Shown: positions 1 to 15,380 of the stretch, piece by piece
Numbering within the stretch: position 1 is the first letter of the stretch
How the letters are laid out: every line of letters starts with the position of its first letter
Origin: Smittia aterrima
Lineage: Eukaryota; Arthropoda; Insecta; Diptera; Chironomidae
Assembly: GCA_033063855.1 (NCBI GenBank)
Contig: CP093830.1
Span: forward strand, 4,092,854 to 4,156,853
DNA length: 64,000 nucleotides
Direction: 5' to 3'
The notes under the pieces: model-generated
Databases searched by the model: none
What the model was told of the DNA's origin: nothing
Seen by the model: only the letters and a program-made list of their open reading frames with translations
Translations under genes and position numbers: made by a program

Positions 1-3000
1 CAATTGATTCTGATTGATTAGAGTCTCTAGCTGGCAGCCTTTAGTATTTCACTCTCTTGGGGCCTAACTCCAGTAGAGACATCGACCGCTTCACCGTATC
101 AGGGATTGAAGACAAGTCTTCTGCTCTTTCAGGGCTCTGCATACATATATCTCATTCGCTTTACCACTGCCAACGCAAATTTCAAACTTACTCGATCTCA
201 TTTCAATGTTTCCATGAATGATTCGCGATAATCCCTAGCAAATATCTCAGTGTATGTCACATAAATCCGACGTTTGTCGCACCGTTGCACAACAAAGCAG
301 ACACAACAAACAACTCACTTCCCCTTCACCAAAAAATTTTCTCTCTCGCAACAGATTTCGCTTCTGTGTCTGTTGATTTAAATTTTATTATCGACGTGTT
401 GGTGTTTTATGTATGAGCGTCATTTTATTCGTAATATCCAGTACACTTTGTACTTCTTCACTACATAAAACAGATGTGTTTGCTTTCCCGGTGTATTAAC
501 ATTTTATTCTTTTCCTTCAGATCGGAAGTCTCTTTTGTAAAGTTGATTTTCAATATCGCACGATGAAGAGAAGAATAAAGCGAGGAAGATGAAGAAGAAT
601 GCATTGAGCACAAAAAACGGAAGGCTTAGGCCGGGTTAAAGGTAATGGTGAATGTTGAAAACATAATGAGCATTGTGTAATAATTGAAGTAATGGATGGA
701 AGCTCAATGATTATTGGAAATAAAAATGTTTTAAAGGTTTTTCTTCATTCATCGTCTGAACGTAAAAAATGTTATGCAAATTTTTGTTTTGCCGTCGGAA
801 CTCGAGCACGACATTCACCATCGAGATCTCGTCGTATCGCCGTTGATTTCATCGCAAGGAGACAATTAAGATCATGTTACCGATACAGTTCTCATTTTCA
901 AATTACCAAAGAGAATTCTCCACTTGGTAATAAGTCTCCGCGATCCGCCGCGCTTTAAGTCGTTGAGAATTGGAAATATGATTAACTGAAGCTGCATGGC
1001 CGTGGAAAAGAGAGCCACACTAGGCAAGGCAAAGCCCATAATCAACTTTAAATAGCTTATCGTGACCAAATCATAATCTTGTGTACTTTTCGAGATTGAG
1101 AATGGAATAAAAGTTGAATTAAACCGCAACTGGAGACCTGGAGATAGAAAGGCGACTCATAAGTGAAGTTCATAACTTGTAGCAGTTGGAAGAATGCAAT
1201 TAGAAATGAGAAGCGGCAGGTGATCGGAGAACGTGATGAAAGAGCTAGATAGTCGCGAATGTTATTGGAATTGATTCAAAAGTTACGTTTTCTTGAAAGT
1301 TCTTTTTACAAAAATGTTTGTCCCGGAACTTTCAAATCCTCAACCTTGAAATTTTCTTTATTTTGATAGCATCGCCACGTCGCTAATCAAATATTTCTCC
1401 ATAGCATTTACGCACGGAATTAAATTGTCTTCTTGTCTACTGTAAACAATTTATGAGCCGCGTGAACTTTGACGTGGCAATCGACTAACAATTTACAAAA
1501 TGATGGCAATCGTCTCAAACAATTTAAAGAAAACTTTTCATCCCGCAATCAACGAAACCATACATTTATGTAGTTAACACACAAATCCCCAACTTCCCTT
1601 CAGATGGCTGATTACTGGTTATGATTAGTTTTGCTTCAGTTGTTCGCAGCTATTGTAAGCACTCTCCAAAAACAAACATCGCCGCGCGTGCATTTCATTT
1701 GTGAAATTGTTGAAAGAGAGAAGAATAAAATAAAACAGAAAAAAAGTTACAGAATGAAGAAAGGAATTATGCAAACTCATTGCTGGTTAATGGGATGCTC
1801 GCTGCTCTGCTCTCGTTGCGTTTGGTTTCGCGTGTAATGTGAGCTCTTTTGTTTAAATCGTGTGTTTATTAATAGGGTTGCTCATTCGTCGAGGCATCTA
1901 CTGTAATTAATGAGAGGGGTTGATATTGGTTGCAGTTGGCGTGCAGCATTCAAAAGGGAGACAAAAACCCTTTTCAAACGTTGATGGGAACGAGGACGAC
2001 GACGAGGATGATGAACATTATTAATTTTAATTATACGCAACAGTCATAACACAAACTATAACAATGAGAGTCATCACATTTCAGAGCAGAGTTTGGGTAA
2101 CAGAATTTGCATTTCAAATGTCATTTCTTCTTTAGTTAGAAAAGTTTTTAAATCGAGTGACTTAGCAACTTTTGTTTTCCAAATGAAAATATTTGCTGAG
2201 AGACAAATTAAATTTGTAATAAATCTTCTTGTCACTTCAGCTTCTCGTTTCTCTAAGCGAATCAAAATCCTCAAACTCGACTAGACACAATGGAGCAGAT
2301 TATTATTTAAAATAATTGGAAGAGTCTTCGTCTCCTCGCAAACCAATCATTAAAACCATTAGACTCATCATGATTGCTGATTCTCGAGCTAAAGCAAAAA
2401 TAAAAGCGATTTCAGATTGCGGACAACATTTATCAAACAAAAGATGCTCAGGAACGCATTCAGACAATTCGGCCAAATTAACAATTCATTTTGAATGACA
2501 TGCTAAAGCGTTTTGACTGCAGTGTAATGACTTGAAGAGATGTGTAGATCCCGAGAAAGATGCTCTAAGACTTAATTGACTGGGCGTTCCGAGCGTTTAA
2601 AAGGTTTTTTTTTTCTCTTAAGTTCTACATTTTCGTTTTATTCGTTTCGAGCGAGTCTCAAGAAGAATTAATCCAACATCACAATTTAAGGTAGTTTAAG
2701 CGATTTGCGGTGTTGCTTCAGTGCTGCTTGTCTATTATTTTTAGATCGAAATGCACACGGACGAGAGTTTGCAAAAGTCGAGAGAGGAGATTGTGTAAGA
2801 CATCTGCTTGACAGGCCCAACTCTCTCACATTGACACTTTGATGTGTGTCTATGGGGATTTTCTCCGGTTCAACTTGCCATATGCTTCGTGATTAATCCG
2901 AGAATTGCAATCGAATGACGATTGAGCAAATGCCATTTTAATTGTCAAATTAAATGCTCAAGATGATGATTTCGTGTTTCCGAAAATAATTAGTTGCTCG

Positions 3001-6000
3001 TTGGCTTGAGAGAAGAATCTCAACGTGCAAAAGCTATTTAATTTGTAACTTTCTGGGCGAAGCTTCAAGAAGCCAAAGTAATTGTGCAGTCGTGACTGCA
3101 AAGCAGAGCGCTTCACCTAACGTTGCGAGCATGTCTTCTCAGTGATAAGAAGTGTTAGTTACTGATTGAGTAATTATTGACTTCTGTCAGTTGCAGCTTT
3201 AAAGAATTGTTCGATGACAAGAACTATTGATAAGCTTCACCTAAACGTTGCGTTAGTTTTCGAGACTCCGCACGAAATCATGAATTTTAAGGTCTCATAA
3301 GCTCACGCGACGCATCAATAATTGCAATTCTATATTTAATAATAAATTGCTTCTCTCTCCTTTCTTGCCGGGACAAGACACAGACTCGATAAAGATGCAA
3401 GAGATTGATCGGAAGGTTGTAATTATTTTACAATAAAGCTTTCAGGTGAGGCTTACTTAGAGCTGAGAATTATTCCCACGCATAAATCATCTTCGCTTCG
3501 TTCTGCACTGCTCATGCTTTCGATGTTGCTTGTGAACGCATGTGTAGGAACTATACGAGAAAATATTATGACTTTGTCATCAAAACATCAACACATGTGC
3601 TAGAATAATAAGAGGGATTATCGGATAATAAAATGAATGAATCGTTGCGTAGACCACCAACGACTACGTCGTCTAAACAATGTTTCGAAGGCATCGTTGA
3701 GTGTCAACATCAAACTTTTATGGCTTCAGCTTCCTGCAAGGATTATTAACTTTCAGCTGCAATCGTAAAGTTTGATTTCATCAAATCTCGAGACGAAACA
3801 AGAGAAGTAAAACTTTGTTGACCATTAACGTGACGGATTTGTGCTCCAAAGTCCCTGCTGTGTAATTTATCAATATTCACATTTATCACAATTACATTCT
3901 CAAAGTTTAGAACGAAGCCAACCATCAATAAGTCAAAACGGTCTTGATTCTCATCGATGACGTGTAATTAGAGTTGAAGGGACCTTTGACTGCTCTCTGA
4001 GACCTGAAGAGATTTCTGTCCAATGAAGATTAATCAAATTGACGTCACAAACTCTTCGGACCGTCCCCTTTTCCTTTATTTTCGATTCCCACGTCATGTC
4101 AATATGTTTGCAACGTTTATTATTTCCAACAGTATGTGGTCCGCGCTCAGTTGAAACATGCTACGGTTAAACTACGAAATGGGATTTCAATTGGTTCTAT
4201 CCGATGCTTGCCAGTGTCTTATAATTCATAATTTATCAACATCGAGTGGCAGCAACGATCGACGTCTTTTGTCACACGGAATTTATAAATTTTTCGCTGA
4301 ATTTCTTGATTAATTGAAACAAATTATTCAAAACTTTGATCGTGACACGCCATTTAATCGGATATTTGTTTTCGAGCGATGTTTTAGTTTCTCCTTCCTT
4401 GACAGTTTGATGCAACAACGTACAATTATCCTTTATCGGCATGACGAAATCTCCCCTCGGCTACGAAGGAACAAAGCCCGATGTTTGCGCTCGGTAATAA
4501 GTCAATTTTTGAAGAATAATTCTTCTTGCAAACTTCTCTTAGGCATTCATCTCCATTGCAAACAGCTCAAGCCTCATGAGTGTAAATTACTATTTCCATT
4601 CATTAACTAACAGCACGTGCGTTCGAGAAACTGAATAATAAATTGTCTCGTTGTGCAGTGTTTTGCTGAATAAATTACACCTGTTAACTGGGCCTCCGCT
4701 CACTTCCTCTAACCAATAATGTCAGGAGATGTACAACGGATAGTTAATCAACCGTAAAATGCGCTTGAGATCGTAGACAGGTGCTGGCGCAAGGATTAGA
4801 AGAAGAAGTTTGTCTTCACTCCCGTCGCGAGCGAATTCCAGATCAGATTCGCTTCATTTACGATCCATAATAAAAAAAAACCATAATGATCGACATTTCT
4901 CAAAGTCCATTTCTTTCTGTCTTACATCATAAAGTTCGGAAAGCACATTTTTGAGAGAGAAATCAAACATCAGGGAAATTAATTTCATACCTCATTAATA
5001 TTTTGTCTAGCGAGACCGTGTTCTTGTTATACTTTCAATCATAAGCAGAGAAGAAAGGAAGACGAGAAGACTCGATCGTCTACGCTTCCATACTCAATCA
5101 AAGACTCATTATTTGTATTAAAATGATTCGGACGGTGGCGACCGATTGCGTGGAAGAAATCGAGTGAGACTAGCTTACTGTATCATTCCCATAGAAAATT
5201 TCAATTATTCCGGGAGTTTAAGTCTTCTTTTGGGTGCGATGCTTCCATTCTTCGACAGCTCTTCTCCAAAAAGAAATAATTATTAATAAATCAAACACAA
5301 AATAACGATGAGAATGAAGTTCATTACTTGATGATCGAAGACGCTAAAGTATTTTGATTACCACACTCTTTCCATGCTTGAGAATCGATTTACGGAGACA
5401 GGAAACTTCCAATCGTTGCCATTTAATGAAAATGTTTAATCAACATGTGGAAGCTTCTGATCTGTGAGTTCATTAATGTTAGGACGACATCATGAACGGT
5501 AGCAAGTGACAGTTCAATATAAATCACCACTGGTTATTCAGCGTGACACTTGACACTACAAATCGACGGTTGCTTCAGCCGCAAATGAACCTGCTAGTTA
5601 TGGGATATTGGTTTTCAATTTGATGCTGCTATGGTCGCTTGAGCTTTGCGGAGAAGAAGCGAGAGAAAGAGAGAAGACTGTGATTTTAATATGCGTGACA
5701 TCAATTTTCCGACAGATCGACCGGCAATAATTGATTGCTATTTGAAGTCAAATTGGACTGGAAATTCCTTCTACGTGATTGATGGAATTTCCTTTCGTCT
5801 TCGTTTGTCATTCGTTCAATCGCAATCAGAACAAATTGAAACCAAATCGCGGGAGCCATAAAATATAAAGTTACTGAGACTGATGATGCGGGAATCAGAT
5901 CTCTGTCGCTTAAGTGGGCATTAAAATCACGTTCAAATCGTTTGCTTTTATGTCTCTCTCTCCTGTCTCTTGTTCGCGTTGTGATGTTTGAACTTACAAA

Positions 6001-9000
6001 ATCTTGATTAACAAAATGATATGAGACACTAAATAATTGTCAAAGTCTCCGAAAGGTTCTTCTCGGTTTGTCATTCCCTCATTTGGACGATCAATATATT
6101 AATTATGCAAATGAACGCTGTGCTTCTTTCTCATGTTGTGTCGCCAGACTCGTAAAACTCTTATTGATGGGAATCAAAAGCTAAACCGGTTCGTTTGTTG
6201 CTGTTGTGTTTGCGCTATAAAATAAAAAGTTAACTTAAGGAGCAGTGAACTGAAGGCTTGAACTGCATGACGAGTCATCAAAATTCCTGATTTAATTCCT
6301 AGCCCAGAAAGAGAGTGAGATTGGAAATATGACGAATGACTTTAGATATTTCTTCGGCACAATGTTTCATTTGTGCAATCGTCATCGTGTGAATGAGTGT
6401 CTCAGATGGCTCAAACGAGCGATGAAAAATTGCTGTCGAGATTTTTTTTTTGCTCGAAATGTTTCACAACAAAAACTATTTTCCTTCTCGACTGCGTGAC
6501 AAAACTCACAAGCAATCACTTGGGATTAATTAATTTAGGAAAGTTTTCTTTTCTTTCTCCTTGGCAAGAGCAAAAGACTAATGTTTGATTTTCACTCTAT
6601 CTCTCTCTCAATGACACGTAATTAACAGTCTTTTCTCTCTTGATAAATTTCCGCATGGAACGGGATATTGCGAGTTGGGGAGTTGGGGTTGATCAAACAG
6701 CTGGTCAAGTTTCACTGACACAAAATCGAGCAAAACGAGACTAACGGCTTCTTAGTTTTGACTCAATTCACGTTCATTGCCTAAATAAGCATTTGCCGGC
6801 ACTCGAAAGACAAGAGCAAACAACTCAACTCGCCAACCGAAACTTTTTTTTTTGTTTCGACACAGCGACGTGATGAATTAAAATGCTCAAACTGCTTTCC
6901 TTCGAATCCAATCACACAACCGCAAAGATTTAAATAGAAACCACAAGAACTTGTTGAAAAATGATCTTCCCTGAAATTATTTTAAGCCGAACGAGTTACA
7001 TCTGGCATTTGTCACATTTGGATTGTTGTTCGAACACGCGACAAAGTGACTTCTATTATTAAACCATTTCTTTCATCAGATATGAGTTGTTTTACTACTC
7101 CGAAGTCATTTGAATTCGGATAAGCGTGTAAATTGAGCTGTTCGTTAATGTCGTCTGCTTTAAGTCAGCTTTGAGAATGAAGATAGAAGAGGAAGAGTTT
7201 GTTTCTCACTTCGTTTTATGTTGACGATGATTCAAATTGAAAAGCAACACGATCTGTCGTTCCGCCAACAGAAGAAACTGAGTAAAGACCAACAGTCGCT
7301 CAATCGATTTATGCCTTCAAAGGGTAGCACGATCGCTTTTGATCAATTCGTGTAAGACAAAATCGTTCTACCGAATCATTAAAGTTCAATGATGTTCCTT
7401 TCGTCGCTCATAAAACAAACAACAGCAACAATAAAATATCCTTTTAATTGTCTGCCGAGCAAGGCCAGGGAATGAGGAGTGTCCATGAATGTTTCACGAG
7501 AGAAGTTCATTAATAAGTTTTCCACAATAGTAAATTTTCTTTTTTTCCGTCTTCCCTTTGAGTGTGAGGCTAATTTGCGAAAACATGAGAACGAATAAAT
7601 CTTTGAACCCATTTGGAAGTTCGGTCTTTGTCGAGCGATATGTGAATGTCAACCCTCGTGAGAAATGCCACCTCCGTCTGACGATTTTTCTTTTGCAATA
7701 ATTCGTGTCGTTATTTTTATGTTGTTCATCGACATTGAGTGCCCAACACGGCTAATGAAGAATGGACCATTAAACAGCATCGTTCGTTTCGGAATGAAAC
7801 GAAAAGGAAAAGTTCATCAAGCAAATTTCCTAATTTATAGTTTTCCTTCGGAGTGATTGTCCTGATGGTTTTCCGTCTTGAAAGATTAACGACAAGACAA
7901 ACTACGATTTCTGAATTTCCCTCCAGGCCACATCTCGACAACAAAAGACTTTCCTTGTGTTCATGATTCAACGACTCATGTAACTTAATCTGCCATTGAA
8001 ATGCACACAATGCTGATGTCTTTTTTCGATAGCTCTCTGTAAGCCTTTGGGATTCTTAAAGAAGACAAATTAAGATGATGAAAAAAGAAATTCACATTCA
8101 TGAATGTCTTTTATTAGTTTTTGCCATGCACGAAGACCACGAGATTACTTATCACTAAATGACGATTCTCTTCTTCTCTCTCTTCCTTTTAAAGTCAAAA
8201 GAATCTTTTGTTGAATCGCTTGCATAAATCGCTACTTGTGTCTCTTTGTCTCCTCTCGAGTGCAACGCAGATGGCGACTTCAACAAAAGAAGTCCCCGCG
8301 AAGCAATGAAATATGACCGATCCGCGCTCAACACTTTTGTGCTGTCAAGATTAAAAGCATTAAGAAAATATTTTCTTCTTTGATTTCATGAGAAACTTGA
8401 GTAAGATCAAAGGCTTAGCGTGTAGGTCAGTGCGGTTTAAGGAAGAGAACGACACACCAGTTGCATTTAAAGCGCGCGCTATAAAGATAAGATCGTCACA
8501 AGGAGAAGCCTCGATATAGACTCATCACAATCAGCAACGACAGCCGAAAGTCAAAAATTATTTAATCACAATCACCGAGGTTCAAGAGCTGCCAGAAATA
8601 TCAAAAAGAAACTTCAAAAAAATTAAAACTTTAATGGTTGTAATTGCATGGAAATATTTTCTTGCCAAAAAACTATATTTCCCGCTTCTATTGCGATTGT
8701 TTTCGCGGCTCGCAGGCAATTTTCGAGCTCGTAGCACCCGCATCAACGTTGGACTATCAATCAAACCAGCGCAATGCCAAAAAGTGCTCGCGTGACAACT
8801 GTGTTTTTATAACAAAGTGTTTCGAGGAATTCTTTTTCCTGCTCCGAGCTCTACGAGTTTGTTTAAATGTAATTAACGTGACATTTTCAAGTGATTTCAG
8901 TTTCGAAATAAATTGTTCGTTGCTCGATTAATAATTTAAGCGGCTCAGATGAACCAAAAGTGGAACAGTGGAATAAAAGTGACAGTTTCGACGTTCGTCA

Positions 9001-12000
9001 TGCCGAAGAGAGTTAGTCGGAGAGCTGGAAATGAAAACGAGGATTTAATAATTCATAAGCGTTCCGGAGTGAACTTGTGCGCGTGTTCAATTTATTCCTA
9101 GAAGATCATTTTTAATCAGCGATAGGTTATTTGTCATCAGGAACATAAAACACAAATTATATGTTCGTGTCTCCTCCTTCTCGCTGTGACTGCGGTCAGA
9201 ATCAAATTTATAGATTTCATCTCGCGGGGTCTCTTAAACTTTTTATTACATGCCGCGACAACGATCAGCGTCATAAATTTTGTGACATTTTATCGCTGTC
9301 TCTCGGCCTTCTCTCCAGGTCTGAGACCTTTTCCTTGAATATTTATAAGACGAGTTATTAATGTTGGTTTTGATTAGCGTTTTTGTGCTTGAAACGATTT
9401 TATGAGTCGCCCGATTCTCGAAAATTTACTGCGCTCGATGGCTCAGATGACTTCGAAGGAAACTGATTGCGAGTGATGTCACCAACTGTTGTAATTAAGT
9501 AAGTTGATTCTGTGTAGATAGCGTCACGTCTTAATGCTTCATTACTGAAGTAATAGTTTAGCTACTGAGTCGATCTTCGAAGAAAAGGTTCAAAATTCCG
9601 ATATGGTTTTTAATGCAATGATATGGCTCACGAAAGTTCTATTTGTTCTGTTTTTATTTGGTTTAAGCGCAAAGTCTCATTGCGAAACCATGCACGATTT
9701 GGTGTGCCGACAGTCAAATGTGAAAAACAATTAAAGCAGAAGATATCGAGAATGAAGAAAACCAATTAATCTGAAAACTCACAAGACGATTTCCAATCTC
9801 TTTCAGCTTCTTCCGACAGTCGCAAGGAATGCCGAGCTCGAGGAAGTGACGTCTAATTTTTCTCATTGAATTCAACATGCAACGGATGTCCTTGGCTCTT
9901 TCAATCTTCCTCTTTGCCGAAGTGAAACTCGTCCTCATCAGACAGAATCATTTAAATAATTCCAGGCGACATGAAAGCGCACGAAAGAGCTCACGTCACG
10001 AAATCTTTGTGGGTCGAAAGGAAGCAAATGTCACGCGATTCTCAAATCTCTGTCGTGTTTGTTGTCAGCTTGATTCTGTTTTCAAGACTGACCGTTTCAT
10101 TAACTTTATTTCCATAACTTGCAACGGCCATCCCAGCCTTGGGGACGTTTTTCTAACCGAATTCCAACGAAAAATATTTGTGCAAATCGCTTTTGCGTTC
10201 GTTTATTAATGACGTGCATACAATTTGGGCACAAGGATAGATTTTTTGCATCGGCTATAACATTTTTTCTCTTCTCTGAAGAGGTGTACCCGGAGCCCGA
10301 AGACAATTTATATATGACATATTATGCTTTTTCCTCTGCTCCATTCGTTTATTGCTTCTAAGAAAATTAATAAATTTCTGTTCTCCTTCATTTCGTCGTC
10401 TCGCGTTTGGCGATTTTGAGTTTCTGATAATTCCCTCACAAATATTGGAGAGACGATGGAACGCGAGAACTGCAAAAGTGTCTCTCGCTATGTGTTGCAA
10501 TGTTAAATGCGAATAGACCCGTTTCTAATCAGCGATGTTGGCGAAGGAAACGCGGCACAATTTATGAGGCAAAAAGGTTTCACGTCTCCGCCCCAAACGA
10601 TCACAGTGTGGAATGTTCCACAGCCAGAAAGGAATCGGATGCAGAAGCATGAAAGCTTCGTTTGCACGTCTTGATTCCATTCAGATATTTTTAATTAATT
10701 TTTCTTTCTTTCATTCTGTGATTTACTGATGTGGACATCCCATTTTTCCTTTGCCATGTCTCTCATTCACATCGAAATCGAAAGTCTAAGGCGAAACTGC
10801 ATTAGAGGAATTTTCGTTCTGGGATTGGTTCAACAAAGGATGAATAAATTAGCTTGAGATTCAATGTGGAACATCAGTCAATTTGAGTTGAGACTTAGGG
10901 CAGTCGCATTGTTTGCTCATTGAGTCAATTTGAGGCAAACTGATTACATTGCAGATTGATAATAGTTTGTCGGGCCGGACATTGCGCTGTTGGCAAAGAA
11001 TTTTTATTGCTTTATTGTGTTTGCCGAGGAGAAATCCTCGTTCTGATAACATTCAATGAAATTCTAACCGGAGGCACTTCATCTTCGACCGCACATATAA
11101 ATCATCTTTCGTCTCACTTAGAAATTCAACTGCAATTAAACAGAAATGTCACATTCGCTGTTTGATTGATCTTTGGCTCTCTGAGCAATTAAAATTATAA
11201 TAAAATGTTGATAACGACGTTCATGTCAATCAAAAATCGTTTACAATTGTCATTTGGTTATCATGTCAACGTTTGAGGCTGCGAACATTTTTTTTAACAA
11301 GCAAACGATAGCAATTTGTTTACGACTCCCTTCTCTGTGATGCGCTTCATTCGCCGACTTTCCGCGCTTTCTCGAATGACAGTCGTAAAAACATGTCATC
11401 ATTGGTTGTGATGCATGTGAGATGCACCAGATTATAAATGTAGATCGTTCGTTGCTCGATTTGACTTTGTGTCTCGTTATCAATCTTTAAAGTCTCTCGT
11501 TCCACGGCTTCTGTTTTAAGTCGAGACTTGTGGAAGTCATTAGCCAGTCAGACACGTGTTTGCTTTTACTTAATCAACAATCCGAGATGAGCTGAGATCC
11601 AACACAAGTTTCCCATCTGCATTGGTTGGCTCTCACGTTGACAGACACGATTTCAACTTTAAAGTTTAATAAATCGTCTGATCTTATCTTGAAGGCGACC
11701 CTCTTACCTGCGCAAACAGCAATAAAATTATGCAAATTATACCCGCGAAAGACTTTTTGTCAAAGCCTCAGACGTCGACAATGAACACACAATCGCCTTC
11801 CGAGAACACAAAATCTTCTTTCAACGTCGTCTCCGAGCACAAGGAAATTTAATTAATGATCGTTTGCAGTTTCTTAATGCGAGCTTAAATAACTTTGACG
11901 ACACTTTTATGTTATCTTATCTCGTGAAATTGAGAATTCATGGTTTGTCGTATCGTAAGACAATCGGCAAGCGACACAAGAAGTTACTTACGCTCAGCTC

Positions 12001-15000
12001 ATTCTTGATAAGAAATCAAAACAAAAACATTCGGACGATTCATTATGCTCAAGAGTAAGAGAGTGAGGCTTTAAATCCTAAGATTAGTTCGCACTTTGAG
12101 CATGAGAAACGTTGGTCTCTGTCTGCCTATTGCGGCAGAACAGATGACACACATTCATGTTAAGGTACCAACCAACTCATGGCGTAATCACTACTGAGTC
12201 AGCATTACAAATCAAGAAAGGTTGGGCGACTTAACCGCTCGAATCGCGTCTAGTTCCTTAAGAATGTCTTCAATCGAGCGCATTCAATCTGTTAAGCTAA
12301 TTCCGCCATGCATTCTCGTTCAGAATTTGTTGCTTCAGCAGTTGATCTTAAATGTAAAGTAAATGCACTTTACAAGAACTTTTCATCGGAAACATTCTTT
12401 GCTCCAATTTCTTTCATTTCTGCCATCAACTAACCGGCCCCATGTGTGAAGCGGTAAGAGAACTTGCGAAACAGAAATATTTTTTTTTATCAGATCAACA
12501 CTTAAACAAACCGAATGTGAAATGAACTTTAATGTTGGGGGAAGGAGAGACGAGGAAAAAAGTCCCCGACCAACATACATTTTGCATTAAAATCGCGCGA
12601 TGAATAAAAAGTTTTGTTGTGCCCTTCGCCTGTTTTGATGATAAGATTGCGCATTTGTTGGTGTTTCTTTGTGAAGTAGATTAGCCTCGTCAGCTTCGAG
12701 AGTTTAAATGCCTCTCTTGCCGGGTTTCTTGTTCATCGATGCTTCATTTAAGAAATTGTCAATTTTTTCCAGTCCCCGATGAGTTTAATGAACTTCTTTT
12801 CGAGAAAGATTCTTCGGGAGATTTTGTTATTGATCGAGGAATTACTATGCTCGAGAGAGTTGAGAATCTCAGCTCGAAATGATGATGAATTGCTCGCAAT
12901 TTATTAGTGACCAAGAAAATATCACACATTTGATTCATGTTCCTTATCGCACAAGGAAATTTTGCGAGAAGAGGAAAACAACGCTGATTTATCACATTTA
13001 AGGAGATTTCTACACGCAATTTCGCTCTGGACGTAAATGAACGAGTCTCAGATGGTCGTCGGGAGTGTTTTTCTGTTGTGCGTAATTCTTCACGTTTCAC
13101 TGATTAAGTTGATGATAAAGTTGGAACTTGAGCATGTGAGTTCAACAACTAAACGTGTCTTAGTAAAAGAATCGTGAGCAATCATCAGTTTAGTCGCAAG
13201 AAGAGACGATTTTCTACTTGATTTGCTCTTCGTTCTTTCACTAAACTCCCGGCTTTGTGTGTTCTTCCAATCAACTTCATTTCTCTTCTTTTCAATTAAA
13301 TGAAGCGGCTGGAAATTGTGTAGGCGACAAAATAGTGAGAGTCATCGCTTAATGCGTAACAAGGGGGATGACAACACACTACGAGCTATCAACAGCAGTT
13401 CCTGATGATAAAATCGTTCTCAACACTCTTCGTGTCACGAAATGTTTACATTTTTTTCCTGAGAATAATGCGACGACGATTTATTATCATTTAATTGGAT
13501 GAACATTGGGAGAAGTCAACAGTCGGTGACAACAGCGACTCGTGTTTGTAATTAATTAGTGATCAAGTTATTTAATTATCCTTGTGGTGATTTACGCTCA
13601 CCCAAAGTACTCCAACGAACATAAGTCAAGCGAAATAAAGAAATTTATCTTTCTTTAAATTTCACAGCGTCGCGAATCCCCTTAAGACGACCCCTCTGAG
13701 AAGTCGAAAAAAGGGAAAATTGTTTAATTTTCTGTAAAAATCACCAAACAATTTGTTTTCATCTGATTACGCAGAAAGAATTCTTTTCCTTTTCTCGTGG
13801 AATGCGAGGGTGGAAAAATGTTTTTCATTTCATTTCCGCGTGTCTACATCAAAGGACACGAAAACGTTTTTCTCAAGAATTTCCTCAGAGTCATCGTCGT
13901 GCGGCGGGCGTTTTAAGAGAATCCCGTGTTATCAATAGCGGAAGCCTCGCTGAAAAATTAATTTCTAATTTCAAGTCATGTCTTGAATAATTCATAAGAT
14001 CGTCATGAGATTCCTCGATGCTTAAAATTCCAGCTCAGTTTTCTCATTTCTCTGTCGTCGTTTGTGTTCTTCAACTCGCGAGCATTGTTTTGCTTTCGAA
14101 AGCCACACTTTATCTCCACGAAAGCCATCACGGCGAGCGAAACGACTTCTCGAGCAAATTAATTAGTTTCAATGAATTTTAATTATTGTCATTTCCCAAT
14201 CCTCGAGCGAGAGAGAAATGAAACACAAAAAAAATGAAATGGAATCGTGAAATGCTTTTAAACAGCAATTTAACACTTAACACTGAGCGCGAGATAAAAT
14301 ATTTTCTCACTTTTGCATCATGTGTGTGGCATAAAAGCAAGTCCCACCGTAAGCTCAATAAATCGCACACAATTTGTGTTATAAAAACTAATTAATCGCT
14401 TTCGTGCCACAGAGAATATCGATTTTAATTTGCACTGCTCATGTTCTTTGCTGGTGTGGCTCATGTCAGACTTCACTGGGCAGTGGCGTGGGTCAAGGAG
14501 CGACTTGTCTTTGTTTCTTGCACCTCGCTGCCCTCGGTCAAAGCATTTGAAGGTCTGCTTATTGGATAAAACATTTAAACGTCAAGTATAAGCTGTAACA
14601 AGTTCATATCTGATTCACTTTCATTACAATTGAAGAGCGAGCGAAACTTAACTTCAAAGAACCCAGGAAGGGCTGAGATGCTTTGGAGAATATTGTACAA
14701 AATAAAATAGAGAAGTCTCACTTCTCTCGCTGGGTTCGACAATGTTCATGTTTACACAATAAAGAATTGTCACCAGCATCTCTTTGCAGAAACGTTTAAT
14801 GTTCAGAAACTCACTCGATTCAATATCGCATCGCATGAATCTTTGTGGTTTACTTTTAAAATACTTTCAGCAACGCACGATTTCTCATTCACTTTTTTCT
14901 TGTTCTCGCTTCGGGCTTGAAAATATTTGACTCTCAACGTATCGTGGTCGGTCAATGTTACACACGATTAATGTTTATTGACAACTTGGAGACAGTCCTC

Positions 15001-15206
15001 CGGAGGAATTTCTTTACGACTGCGATTTGTTTAATGCAGGCCTCACGATTCAGCCATTCATCATTCTGTCGTTGTAAAGTAATTCTCTCCTATTGCGATT
15101 TAGAAACAGAAAAAAATGTCTCACTCCATTGTCATAAAATAGCAATTTTCTGCTTAATCAAACGAATTCAATTGAAATCTAAGAGAATTTATTTTGAAAA
15201 TGAATC
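1..15206. other. Non-coding flank, no gene recognised
   Basis: I see no convincing gene in this stretch. Open frames here are short (up to about 110 codons), overlap on both strands, and encode peptides rich in F, K, S, I and R, as expected from chance frames in AT-rich DNA. No splice-flanked frame with recognisable protein motifs was found. As the far upstream flank of disco, it could contain enhancers, but nothing in the sequence lets me place one. Confidence 0.6.
3111..3252 (+). repeat. Short direct repeat pair, 17/18 bases
   Basis: The motif CTTCACCTAACGTTGCG (3111-3127) recurs as CTTCACCTAAACGTTGCG (3235-3252), 124 bases downstream, differing by one inserted A. The surrounding sequence is not obviously duplicated. 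It could be a pair of binding sites or a chance repeat; no function is assigned. Confidence 0.3.
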
Positions 15207-15310
15207 TATTCTTGAATTAGCCAAACTCTCTTGCAGTGTTTGATAGTAGAGGTGATAAGCCTTTGGTCTCGTCAATTTACGATTCCTGGGTTCGAATCCC
15301 AGCGAGACGA
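15207..15310 (+). repeat. tRNA-like repeat, family A copy 1
   Basis: This 104-base unit has an A-box-like TAGCCAAACTC (from 15218), a perfect internal B box GGTTCGAATCC (15289-15299) inside a T-arm stem (CTGGG/CCCAG), and a run of ten T (15330-15339) 20 bases past its end. GTCTCG upstream of the T arm can pair with CGAGAC after it. No seven-base acceptor partner is present, and the A-to-B spacing (about 71) is too long for an ordinary tRNA. It is therefore a degenerate tRNA or tRNA-derived element that could be transcribed by RNA polymerase III. Confidence 0.55.
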
Positions 15311-15380
15311 TTGCTCTGGAGTAAATCAATTTTTTTTTTCAAGAATTTTCGTCACTGATCTTTCCATTATCACTCTAATG

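Noticed and set aside
15207..15310. Functional tRNA gene at the B-box elements
   Set aside because: None of the six elements has a seven-pair acceptor stem or a standard D arm and anticodon arm, and the A-to-B spacing is too long.
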